Shown: one piece after another, positions 32,157 to 39,643 of the stretch
Position numbering within the stretch: position 1 is the first letter of the stretch
Layout of the letters: every line of letters starts with the position of its first letter
Assembly (NCBI GenBank): GCA_902530325.1
Contig: CACAAB010000012.1
Coordinates: 1 to 39,725, forward strand
Reading direction: 5' to 3'
DNA from: an uncultured SAR116 cluster alpha proteobacterium
GTDB lineage: Bacteria > Pseudomonadota > Alphaproteobacteria > Puniceispirillales > Marisalimonadaceae
Length of the DNA stretch: 39,725 nt
Made by a program: the position numbers and the translations under genes
Notes under the pieces: generated by a model
The model's database searches: none
Told to the model about the DNA's origin: nothing
The model's input: only the letters and a program-made list of their open reading frames with translations

Positions 32157-33296
32157 TTATATATAACAAGGACCATCTATCAAAGGATATTTGTCTAAAA
32201 ATTTTTCGTTTATGCTAATACCTACACCAGGTAAATCTGATGGAATAACAGTTCCATCTTTATATAGTTTAAATGGAACTTGATCCATATCATCTCTAAA
32301 TGGATTGAAGGCTGTTACATCACCTTCAAAAAAACCTGCATTATCTACTGAGGCTAAAATATGAATTGATGCAGCCATGTTTATTCCAGTTAATGATGTA
32401 TGAGGATTAATAGATACATTCCATCCAGACATAAGATTAGCAATCCTTATAACTTCAGTTATTCCTCCTGCTTTAGATACATCTGGCTGAGCATAATTAA
32501 TTACATTATCTTCAACTAATCTAGAGAACTCAAATCTAGTAAAATGATTTTCGCCTGCTGCTAATGATAAATTACCAAATGTTTTAGCTGTTCGATAATT
32601 ATTGAACTCCATTGCAGGAAAAGGTTCTTCAAGCCATGTAATTTGTTGGTCTTCGTAAAATGGTATAGCCATTTGAGCATCTTTTATTGTATAATTAGTA
32701 TTTGCGTCTACCAAAATTTCAACGTCATCATGTAATACTTTTCTTACTTGCGTGACTCTATCCATATCATTTTTAATTTTATCCCCAACTCTTAATTTAA
32801 CTGCCTTGTATCCTTTACTTACATGACTTAAAGCCTCCTCTCCAAGAGATATAGGATCTTGCCATCCTAAAGCAATACCTCCAGCATATGCCTTGATTTT
32901 ATTCTTTCCTCCACCCAATAATCTATATATAGGGGTATTGAAAAATTTTCCTTTGATATCCCATAAAGCTATATCAATTCCGCTTAAAGCCATAGTTGAT
33001 GCATAACCCATACCATGGCTTGATAGTTGCATTTTGTAGATTTTTTCCCAAACACTTACGGTGTTTAGTGCATCCATGCCTAACAACAACTCCTTAAACG
33101 TTGTATCAATAAGTTTAGCAATTGCCCCAGGACACCTTCCATGATGTGCTTCGCCCCATCCTATTATACCTTCATCAGTAGTTACTTTGATTAACACTGC
33201 GTCTCTTTTAACTGCCAATCCAATTCCAAGTCTTACACCTGATCCCTGAGGAACTTTGAAAGAAATTGGAAATGCCTTAATATCTGTAATTTTCAT
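32157..33296 (-). CDS. Enolase-superfamily dehydratase/racemase (mandelate racemase/MLE type)
   Basis: A 379-residue enzyme that removes the alpha proton of a carboxylate, stabilised by Mg2+. Metal ligands are visible: D197 in 'LVDANTN', E223 in 'WLEEPFP' and E249 in 'AAGENHF'. The first base is K167 in K-L-R (KxR instead of the more usual KxK). On the other face D272 ('QPDVSKAGG') and H299 ('INPHTSL') form the His-Asp dyad of the mandelate racemase group. The N-terminal capping domain (1-125) ends at 'WDIKGK'. The neighbours are a DapA-like lyase and two SDRs, so an acid-sugar or hydroxy-amino-acid dehydratase is more likely than a racemase. Convergent with nadX (2-base gap). Confidence 0.9.
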   Translation of the reverse strand: MKITDIKAFPISFKVPQGSGVRLGIGLAVKRDAVLIKVTTDEGIIGWGEAHHGRCPGAIAKLIDTTFKELLLGMDALNTVSVWEKIYKMQLSSHGMGYASTMALSGIDIALWDIKGKFFNTPIYRLLGGGKNKIKAYAGGIALGWQDPISLGEEALSHVSKGYKAVKLRVGDKIKNDMDRVTQVRKVLHDDVEILVDANTNYTIKDAQMAIPFYEDQQITWLEEPFPAMEFNNYRTAKTFGNLSLAAGENHFTRFEFSRLVEDNVINYAQPDVSKAGGITEVIRIANLMSGWNVSINPHTSLTGINMAASIHILASVDNAGFFEGDVTAFNPFRDDMDQVPFKLYKDGTVIPSDLPGVGISINEKFLDKYPLIDGPCYI

Positions 33297-33352
33297 TGTT
33301 TTAATTACCCTTTTTTTTGATTATAATCATAAATTTATTATTAAAATAAAAG

Positions 33353-34282
33353 TTATTTTATCCAATCTGAGTACCATTTCTTAAATAAATAATATTGATC
33401 TTCCGCATAAGCAATTTGACTTTTACTTAACTTATCGGTCGGATTAAAATGCAAATCATAAGCTTTTTCACCGTTTAAAACCATCAAGTATTTATAATAG
33501 AGTACTAGATCTGGACCTTCATCAAATGAAGATAAAACTGCAAGAGCATCTTCAAGTTCTTTAGCTTTTTTTCTAGCTAAAGAGTCACCTTTTGCAGCTT
33601 TTTTACATAGATCAATTAATTGTAAAACTTCTTTTGGAAAAGCATTTCCTACTCCAGTTATTGCTCCAACTGCACCACAATTCACGTAGCCGTGATAAAC
33701 AGTTGTGTCTACGCCAACCATCAAAGATATATTTTCATCTTTAGAAGTAATATGTTCTGCAGCATAACTGAGATCTTTAGCTCCCCCAAATTCTTTAAAA
33801 CCTACTAAGTTTGGATATTGTTTTCTTAAATCAAAAAATAAATCTGCTCTTGTTGAAAATCCATAATAATGGCTATTGTAAATGACAGCAGGAAGTTTAG
33901 GAGCTCCACTCAAAATAGATGCAAAATGTTCTCTCTGAGCTGAAAGTGATGCCCCCCTAGATAAAACTCTTGGAATGACCATTAGACCCAAAGCACCCAC
34001 TTCTTGTGCATGCACAGCGTGTAAAGTTGCTTTTTTGGAATTTATTGAACCAGTGCCTACAATTGTAGGAATACCAGCTTTAACCAAACTAGATACACCC
34101 TCTTGTCTTTCTTCATCTGTTAATAAAGGCCAATCTCCCATTGAACCACAATAAATTACAGCTGACATTCCATAATTCATCAGTTCATCAGCTTTTTTTA
34201 CTAGTAAATCGAAATTTGGAGAAAAATCTTTGTTACATGGCGTCATAAGAGCTGGCATACAACCTCTAAAAATATTTTCCAT
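33353..34282 (-). CDS. DapA/NAL-family lyase (dihydrodipicolinate synthase-like)
   Basis: A 309-residue TIM-barrel class I aldolase. The Schiff-base lysine is K163 in 'LVGFKEFGGA' and the catalytic tyrosine is Y135 in 'PAVIYNSHYY'. The substrate-carboxylate loop reads G46-S-M-G-D-W-P ('YCGSMGDWPLLTDEE') instead of the GTTGE of true DapA, which points to a catabolic relative acting on 2-keto-3-deoxy acids or on a pyrroline carboxylate. The lysine-pathway regulatory residues are not visible. It lies between the enolase-superfamily gene (56-base gap) and an SDR (17-base gap) on the same strand, consistent with dehydration followed by aldol or deaminating cleavage. The exact reaction is unknown. 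Confidence 0.88.
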   Translation of the reverse strand: MENIFRGCMPALMTPCNKDFSPNFDLLVKKADELMNYGMSAVIYCGSMGDWPLLTDEERQEGVSSLVKAGIPTIVGTGSINSKKATLHAVHAQEVGALGLMVIPRVLSRGASLSAQREHFASILSGAPKLPAVIYNSHYYGFSTRADLFFDLRKQYPNLVGFKEFGGAKDLSYAAEHITSKDENISLMVGVDTTVYHGYVNCGAVGAITGVGNAFPKEVLQLIDLCKKAAKGDSLARKKAKELEDALAVLSSFDEGPDLVLYYKYLMVLNGEKAYDLHFNPTDKLSKSQIAYAEDQYYLFKKWYSDWIK

Positions 34283-34299
34283 ATAAAATTCCTCTTAAT

Positions 34300-35064
34300 T
34301 TACCCGTTAATTGAATAACCCCCATCAACAGGAATCGCTGTACCTGTAACATAATTAGAAGCATCACTAGATAAAAACACAGCTATTCCTCCCAAATCAT
34401 CAGGATCTCCCCAACGTCCAGCTGGAGTTCTTTCTTCCACCCTTGACTGAAGTTCAGGGATATCAATCCTAGCCTGACGTGTTAATGTCGTGTCAATATA
34501 TCCAGGTAATACAGCATTCACTTGAATATTGTCTTTAGCCCAAGTGTTAGCAAGACTTTTTGTTAATTGAACTACCCCACCCTTACTTGCTGAATACGCA
34601 CTTCCAAGAGGTGCACCAAAAAGTGAGTGCATTGATCCAATGTTAATTATTTTTCCACCATTTATATTTTTAAAATGTTTAAAAGCAGCCTTAGAGCAGG
34701 TAAATGTACTAATTAAATTTGTATCTATTATTGATGTCCATTCGTCTAACTCATATTCTTCTGGTCTTTTTCTTATATTTGTTCCAGCATTATTAATTAA
34801 TATATTTAACTTTCCAAATTCTTTAGCCACATCTTCAATAAGTTTGTTACATGAGTTTTCATTCACTACATCTACTATTAATGATTTGCACTTAACATTC
34901 AAAGAATTCAACTCTTCAATTGATTTCTTGTTTTTGTCTTCATTTCTTCCTGCTATAACAACAGTTGCGCCAGCTTCTCCAATAGCTTTTGCCATCGCAA
35001 AGCCAATACCACCATTTCCGCCCGTTATGATAGCCACCTTATCAGTCAAATTAAATAATTTCAT
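34300..35064 (-). CDS. Classical SDR dehydrogenase with full catalytic set (gluconate/keto-acid dehydrogenase-like)
   Basis: A 254-residue NAD(P)-dependent oxidoreductase. TGGNGGIG (14-21), NNAG (91-94), S144 in 'NIGSMHS', and Y157-S-A-S-K161 all fit. The C terminus 'NYVTGTAIPVDGGYSING' is the tetramer-forming classical SDR ending. It most resembles 5-keto-gluconate/2-deoxy-gluconate dehydrogenase types. Within the presumed operon it would oxidise or reduce the sugar-acid intermediate. The gap to the next upstream SDR gene is 18 bases and a purine-rich GGGGG ribosome-binding stretch precedes the start, so co-transcription is likely. Confidence 0.91.
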   Translation of the reverse strand: MKLFNLTDKVAIITGGNGGIGFAMAKAIGEAGATVVIAGRNEDKNKKSIEELNSLNVKCKSLIVDVVNENSCNKLIEDVAKEFGKLNILINNAGTNIRKRPEEYELDEWTSIIDTNLISTFTCSKAAFKHFKNINGGKIINIGSMHSLFGAPLGSAYSASKGGVVQLTKSLANTWAKDNIQVNAVLPGYIDTTLTRQARIDIPELQSRVEERTPAGRWGDPDDLGGIAVFLSSDASNYVTGTAIPVDGGYSING

Positions 35065-35082
35065 ATTTTACCCCCTCTTTAG

Positions 35083-35802
35083 TTACCAATTTTCTTGAGA
35101 AGTTCTTAAGTCTAATTCAAATGTCCACGCATCTTTATTTTGATTATATAAAAACATATAAGCATCTGTAACATTCTCTATGTTAATGAGTTTACCTTCC
35201 TTAACTCTTTCTTCAAAATCAGATAATCGTTGTTTTATTCTTTCCCCTGCTAAACCTCCATCAACAATTACATGACTTACGTGTATTGAGTTTTCAGCAT
35301 ATTCTTTTGCCAAGGCCTGAGCTAAATTTCTAAGGGCTCCTTTAGCAGAATTAAAAGCACCAAAATTAGATTTGCCTCTTAAAGATGCACTAGCTCCAGT
35401 AAAAATAAGGGTGCCAGCTGTTTTTTCCGATAAAAATTTTTTAATAACTTCTTTTGCAAATAAAAATCCACCAAAACATCCACTTTCCCAGCTTTCTCGA
35501 AAATAATCAGCATCCATTTCAACAATTTTACCAGGTCTACTATTACCAACATTATAAACAGCGAAATCTAATCCAGGACCAATTTCTTTGATCATATTTT
35601 TTATTTGATTTTCATTAGTTGCATCTACAACCATTGATATTGCTTTATTCCCATCATTTAAAATAGTATTGACTACATTATCTAATGATGACCTGGTCCT
35701 CCCTGCAACAAATACTTCAAAATTATTATTTGCAATTTTTCTACATAATTGTCCGCCTAAACCATTTAATGGACCAACACCTATCACTAAAGCTTTTTTC
35801 AT
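35083..35802 (-). CDS. Short-chain dehydrogenase-like protein with Phe in place of the catalytic Tyr
   Basis: A 239-residue SDR-fold protein. The cofactor loop is G8-V-G-P-L-N-G-L-G16 and the 'YNVGN' (83-87) replaces NNAG. 'FTGASASLRG' (134-143) carries the serine, but the YxxxK motif is F150-N-S-A-K154. A subfamily of SDRs with Phe at this position and the 'FxxAKxALR' pattern is known to me, so the change may be functional rather than decay. Its C-terminal part ('KDAWTFELDLRTSQENW') lacks the common V-D-G-G ending. It is the first gene of the minus-strand operon, 14 bases before the secreted coiled-coil gene. Role unknown. Confidence 0.85.
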   Translation of the reverse strand: MKKALVIGVGPLNGLGGQLCRKIANNNFEVFVAGRTRSSLDNVVNTILNDGNKAISMVVDATNENQIKNMIKEIGPGLDFAVYNVGNSRPGKIVEMDADYFRESWESGCFGGFLFAKEVIKKFLSEKTAGTLIFTGASASLRGKSNFGAFNSAKGALRNLAQALAKEYAENSIHVSHVIVDGGLAGERIKQRLSDFEERVKEGKLINIENVTDAYMFLYNQNKDAWTFELDLRTSQENW

Positions 35803-35816
35803 TTGTTATACTCTAA

Positions 35817-36095
35817 TTAATTTAAGTAAGAATCTACTCTTTGCAGCAAAGAATTAAGTCTGATTTTCAAGTCTAATAATTGATTCTTTAAATTTTTATT
35901 TTCACTTTTTAGTTCTTTAATTTTTAATTTTAATAAAGAGTTATTTAAATTTTTACTGGGAGCTTGGTTTTTTTGGTCAGCCTTACATGTATTATAAATT
36001 GTAATTTCTTCTGCAGAAGTACCTTTTAAAACACAATCATGTGCAGATATTTGGTGTGAAAATAAAATAAAAAATGATAAAATTATAATCTTCAT
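35817..36095 (-). CDS. Small secreted coiled-coil protein
   Basis: A 92-residue protein with a signal peptide (residues 1-18, 'ILFSHQISA' before 'HDCVLKGTSAEE'). A short region with two cysteines (C21, C38) that may form a disulfide comes next. It ends in a strong leucine-heptad helix from about 52 to 90 ('LLKLKIKELKSENKNLKNQ' onward), predicted to form a coiled coil. No membrane anchor, so it should be periplasmic, perhaps oligomeric. It is 14 bases downstream of nothing on its own strand but upstream of the SDR operon start, and divergent from the Hsp20 gene. I do not recognise the family. Confidence 0.68.
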   Translation of the reverse strand: MKIIILSFFILFSHQISAHDCVLKGTSAEEITIYNTCKADQKNQAPSKNLNNSLLKLKIKELKSENKNLKNQLLDLKIRLNSLLQRVDSYLN

Positions 36096-36132
36096 GTTAA
36101 TATGTTATAAATAAATTATTCTTATACAATTA

Positions 36133-36145
36133 CATACTTAGTATG
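36133..36145. promoter_or_regulatory. Palindrome in the divergent gap before the Hsp20 gene
   Basis: CATACTTAGTATG is a perfect palindrome of two 6-base arms around one base. It lies 38 bases upstream of the coiled-coil gene start and 78 bases upstream of the Hsp20 start, a good place for an operator. Short palindromes occur by chance in AT-rich DNA, so this is only a candidate. Confidence 0.25.
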
Positions 36146-36222
36146 CATTTAACAAGAAGTAAAAGGTAGCACTAAAATAAAGTTTATTAAAGGTGAACAA
36201 GTAATAAAAATTGAAGGATTAA

Positions 36223-36639
36223 ATGACTTTATTACAAAATAAATTTTTAAAATATTATATCGGTTATAAAGATTTTTTTGATGAGATTAATAAAGCTTCT
36301 TCAATTCAAAACAAATCAAACTTAGCCTTTGATATTATAAAATATGACGATCATAATTACGAAATTCATGTAGCCTTGGCAGGAATAGAACCTAAACAAA
36401 TAAAAATTAATACTGTTAATGATTATTTAGTGTTGGATGTAAGAAATAAAACATTATCAATTGATAAAGATATAATACATAAAGGAATTCAAAATAATTC
36501 TACTAAACAATTTTTTAGACTAGAGCAAAATATTTTAGTGGATGAAGCAGAATTAACCAATGGCATATTAAAAATTAAATTACACAAAAAAGATATGCAA
36601 GCATCACCTAAAAAAATTATTGAAATAATAGAAGAATAA
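36223..36639 (+). CDS. Small heat-shock protein, Hsp20/IbpA family
   Basis: A 138-residue ATP-independent holdase chaperone that binds unfolding proteins. The alpha-crystallin domain (about 30-120) starts 'FDIIKYDDHNYEIHVALAGI', resembling IbpA 'YNIEKxxExxYxIxxAVAGF', and ends with 'NGILKIKLHK' in place of the usual NGVLxIxLP motif. The internal 'HKGIQNNSTKQFFRLEQNILV' matches the IbpA segment 'HRGIAxRxFxRxFxLAxxV'. It is expected to be cytosolic and to form large oligomers. A GAAGGA ribosome-binding site precedes the ATG. No sigma32 promoter or ROSE-type RNA thermometer could be recognised by eye in the 127-base upstream gap. Confidence 0.9.
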   Translation: MTLLQNKFLKYYIGYKDFFDEINKASSIQNKSNLAFDIIKYDDHNYEIHVALAGIEPKQIKINTVNDYLVLDVRNKTLSIDKDIIHKGIQNNSTKQFFRLEQNILVDEAELTNGILKIKLHKKDMQASPKKIIEIIEE

Positions 36640-36672
36640 ATCAAATCTTATTAATTTAAATAAGGAAATGAA

Positions 36673-37440
36673 ATGAACCATATGATTGATACTCAAAAGT
36701 TAAAAAGTCAAATTACTGAAAAAGAATGGCTATTAAGACTAGATCTGGCCGCTACTTACAGATTAATTGCCATGTATGGATGGGATGATTTAATTTATAC
36801 TCACGTGTCTTTAAGAATACCTGGGCCAGAACATCATTTTCTAATAAATCCCTACGGTTTGATGTTTGATGAGATTACAGCTTCTAGCTTAGTTAAAATT
36901 GATCTTAATGGTGATGCAGTTATAGATACACCTTATGAAGTAAATCCTGCTGGTTTTACCATTCATAGTGCAATACATTCTGCAAGAGAAGACGCTCAAT
37001 GTGTTTTACATCTTCACACTAATGATGGTGTTGCTGTTTCAATACAAAAAGATGGTTTACTACCAATTAGCCAAACATCTATGCTGATTCATCCACATAT
37101 TGCATATCATGATTATGAAGGCCTAGCACTAGATCATAGTGAAAAAGAAAGATTAATTAAAGACATTGGAAATAAAAATCTATTTATACTTCGTAATCAT
37201 GGAACTTTATCTGTTGGAAAAACATGCGGAATAGCTTTTATGGGAATATATTTTCTTGAAAGAGCTTGTTCGGCTCAAATAAGAGCACAGGCGGCTGGCA
37301 AAATAAATTTTCCTTCAAAAGAAGCCATAAAAACTACTCAAGAACAATCTTTAGGTATGTTTGATTTGGGTAAAGACAGGTTGGCTTGGCCAGCTTTGTT
37401 AAGAAAACTTGAGAGATACTCGCCAGACTATAAAATTTAA
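36673..37440 (+). CDS. Class II aldolase/adducin-family protein
   Basis: A 255-residue zinc-dependent aldolase-fold protein. Zinc ligands are H113 and H115 in 'VLHLHTNDG' and H176 in 'LRNHGTLS'; the carboxylate near residue 67-72 ('FDEITASSLVK') supplies the family's conserved E-I-T-A-S-x-L-V-K motif. 'IHSAIHSAREDAQ' precedes the zinc site. The pattern is that of the adducin-head / L-fuculose-phosphate aldolase relatives used on sugar acids and diketo compounds, but no specific substrate can be named. RBS AAGGAAA sits just before the ATG at 36673. Its stop shares the palindrome TTAA with the convergent PhyH gene (37437-37440). Confidence 0.9.
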   Translation: MNHMIDTQKLKSQITEKEWLLRLDLAATYRLIAMYGWDDLIYTHVSLRIPGPEHHFLINPYGLMFDEITASSLVKIDLNGDAVIDTPYEVNPAGFTIHSAIHSAREDAQCVLHLHTNDGVAVSIQKDGLLPISQTSMLIHPHIAYHDYEGLALDHSEKERLIKDIGNKNLFILRNHGTLSVGKTCGIAFMGIYFLERACSAQIRAQAAGKINFPSKEAIKTTQEQSLGMFDLGKDRLAWPALLRKLERYSPDYKI

Positions 37441-38327
37441 AATGCCGATTTAGCACCGCCTGTTTTTTGAGAAGTGAATATAGAACCATAATCTGGTGCT
37501 GGAGGAAGAGGAATTGTTACCGGGACATTCTCCATTCTAGGTTGATAACTTACTTTTCCACACACCATTTGCTTTTCTAATTGATTGCACAATTGTACAG
37601 GATTTGTGCTTTTCATATATGCGCCTGCACCAACCAATGGCCATGCATCGGCTGAGTTACATTCGTAAAATAAAACTAATCTATCTCTGTTACTGTTATT
37701 AGGTGACGATCCATGAAGTGTTCTCGCATGATGAATAGTCATAGATCTTGCCTTTCCAGTTAACGTTACTGCTTTGCTTATATCAAAATCTGAATCATCT
37801 GGATCAATTGCACCACAAAAAACACCATTGTTAAAATGACTTAACACAGGGCCCTTGTGACTCTCTGGTATTACCATTAATGGTCCATTATCTATATCAA
37901 CATCATTTAACATCAAACCCAAAGCTAAAACATTATCATTTGTGTGAGGATAAAATGCCCAATCTTGGTGCCATTCCACAGCAGCCCCACCACCAGGTGC
38001 TTTGGTGTTTAATTTACTTGTTTTTAAAGACACATTATCACCAAGAAGATCTCTAAGAATTTCTTCAATTTTTGACTCTTTTATGATATCCCAAAAAAAT
38101 TGAGAATGTTGGTGTGGCTGTTTAATTCTTTTAAGTCTGGGGTTGTCAGATGAATGACCATCTTCAAGGTCGAAAATATTATCATTTTCTCTGATCATTT
38201 TTGATTTTTCAAAAAAACCATCTATTAAAGCTAACATTTCTTTGTGTTGATTTTCTGATATAACGTCTTCAACAAGTAAATAGCCTTGGTCATTGTAAAA
38301 ATTTATTTCATCCTTAGATAATGCCAT
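37437..38327 (-). CDS. PhyH-family Fe(II)/2-oxoglutarate dioxygenase (standalone)
   Basis: A 296-residue PhyH-superfamily protein, the longest and most divergent of the four in the window. The triad is H120-Q-D122 in 'EWHQDWAFYPHTNDN' and H205 in 'ARTLHGSSPNNSN', with the 2-oxoglutarate arginine R214 or R216 ('NRDRLVLFYE'). The C-terminal region ('ENVPVTIPLPPAPDYGSIF') is typical of the subgroup often annotated as phytanoyl-CoA dioxygenase. EctD-type ectoine hydroxylases have similar length but the ectoine-binding residues cannot be confirmed by eye. It is divergent from the MFS transporter gene (89-base gap) and its upstream region has a strong GGAGG ribosome-binding site. Confidence 0.9.
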   Translation of the reverse strand: MALSKDEINFYNDQGYLLVEDVISENQHKEMLALIDGFFEKSKMIRENDNIFDLEDGHSSDNPRLKRIKQPHQHSQFFWDIIKESKIEEILRDLLGDNVSLKTSKLNTKAPGGGAAVEWHQDWAFYPHTNDNVLALGLMLNDVDIDNGPLMVIPESHKGPVLSHFNNGVFCGAIDPDDSDFDISKAVTLTGKARSMTIHHARTLHGSSPNNSNRDRLVLFYECNSADAWPLVGAGAYMKSTNPVQLCNQLEKQMVCGKVSYQPRMENVPVTIPLPPAPDYGSIFTSQKTGGAKSAF

Positions 38328-38416
38328 CCATACCTCCTAAAAAATAGAAAAGTAATTATAATTTTAGTCATTTTTGAATTATATGTTAATTAAATAATTT
38401 TTAAGAGCAACAAGAT

Positions 38417-39643
38417 ATGAAGAATAATTTTATAGAGCTAGACAGTAAGCAAGCTTGGCTAAGATTAATAATTATTTTTACAATGAGTGTTATTGGAACT
38501 GCAGGCATGTGGTCTGTTGTTATAATAATGCCTAATATTCAAAATGAGTTTGGACTAGATAGAGCAGCTTCTACCTATCCATATGTTGCAACAATGTTTG
38601 GTTACGGTATAGGCAATGTAATCATTGGTCGTATGTTAGATAAAATTGGGATTAGAAAACCAATAATTTTTGCTTTAATATTATTAGTTTCTTCTTATTT
38701 ATTTTCAGTTTTAGCAACAAACGTTTTTTGGCTATCTATAATTCAGTTTTTTTTAGGTTTTTCTGCTGCCGCTTTTTTTGGTCCAATGATGGCAGATATA
38801 TCAAAATTTTTTTATAAAAGAAAAGGTCTTGCTGTCTCTCTAGTTGCAAGTGGTCAACATTTATGTGGTGCAATATGGCCATTTTTAATTAAAGACTTTT
38901 TAATTGATGGCCAATGGAAGAGTGCACATTTATTCATCGCTGTAGTTTGTAGCATTTGCATCCCAATATTATTTTTTTTTCTTGGAGAAAAGAGAACAAA
39001 AGGAGAAGAAAATATACTAAATTCTGTCAAAAATAAAAATGTAAATTCCACTATAAAATTACCAATTAGTAATAAAAAAATTCAAAATTTACTGATGTTT
39101 GCTGGTGTTTTTTGTTGTGTTGCTATGTCTGTGCCACAGGTGCACATAGTCCCTTTGTGTATTGATTATGGATATGGTCTTACTGTTGGAACCGAAATAT
39201 TATCATTTATGTTATTTGCAGCTGTAACAAGCAGAATATTGTTTGGCTTTTTATCAGATAAAATAGGCCCTATTCAAACGCTTATTCTTGGGTCAAGTCT
39301 TCAAGCTATTTCTTTGTCAATGTTTTTGCCTTTTAATAGTCAATTATCTTTGTACATTGTTGCAGTTTTTTTTGGATTATCCCAAGGAGGAATAGTACCT
39401 ATATATACTGTGATCATAAGTAAATTCTTGCCTTCTAATGAAGTTGCTGAAAGAGTAGGGTTACTCATATTTGCAACTATAATTGGAATGTCATTAGGTG
39501 GTTGGTTGTCAGGAGAAATTTTTGATTATACTAATTCATATAAATTGGCATTTTTAAATGGCATATTTTGGAATATTATGAATGTCTCAATAATGGTTTA
39601 TCTATATTTAGTTTATGTAAATTCAAAAAGGATTAATAAATGA
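38417..39643 (+). CDS. Major facilitator superfamily transporter
   Basis: A 408-residue carrier with twelve predicted membrane helices and a central cytoplasmic loop (about 190-218, rich in K and N). MFS motif A is seen after helix 2 as 'GRMLDKIGIRKP' (about 71-82), and a second copy after helix 8 as 'GFLSDKIGP'. The opening 'AGMWSVVIIMPNIQNEFGLDRA' resembles monocarboxylate or oxalate/formate-type carriers. Such proteins import or export small organic acids. It is divergent from the PhyH dioxygenase and its stop overlaps the start of the next gene, so it may share a pathway with that gene. Substrate unknown. Confidence 0.9.
   Translation: MKNNFIELDSKQAWLRLIIIFTMSVIGTAGMWSVVIIMPNIQNEFGLDRAASTYPYVATMFGYGIGNVIIGRMLDKIGIRKPIIFALILLVSSYLFSVLATNVFWLSIIQFFLGFSAAAFFGPMMADISKFFYKRKGLAVSLVASGQHLCGAIWPFLIKDFLIDGQWKSAHLFIAVVCSICIPILFFFLGEKRTKGEENILNSVKNKNVNSTIKLPISNKKIQNLLMFAGVFCCVAMSVPQVHIVPLCIDYGYGLTVGTEILSFMLFAAVTSRILFGFLSDKIGPIQTLILGSSLQAISLSMFLPFNSQLSLYIVAVFFGLSQGGIVPIYTVIISKFLPSNEVAERVGLLIFATIIGMSLGGWLSGEIFDYTNSYKLAFLNGIFWNIMNVSIMVYLYLVYVNSKRINK

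Noticed and set aside
34640..35098. 152-residue plus-strand ORF opposite the SDR gene.
   Set aside because: Antisense shadow; the minus-strand SDR has complete catalytic motifs.
36096..36222. ROSE-type RNA thermometer or sigma32 promoter before the Hsp20 gene.
   Set aside because: No bulged-G anti-Shine-Dalgarno hairpin and no recognisable sigma32 hexamers were visible; folding software would be needed.
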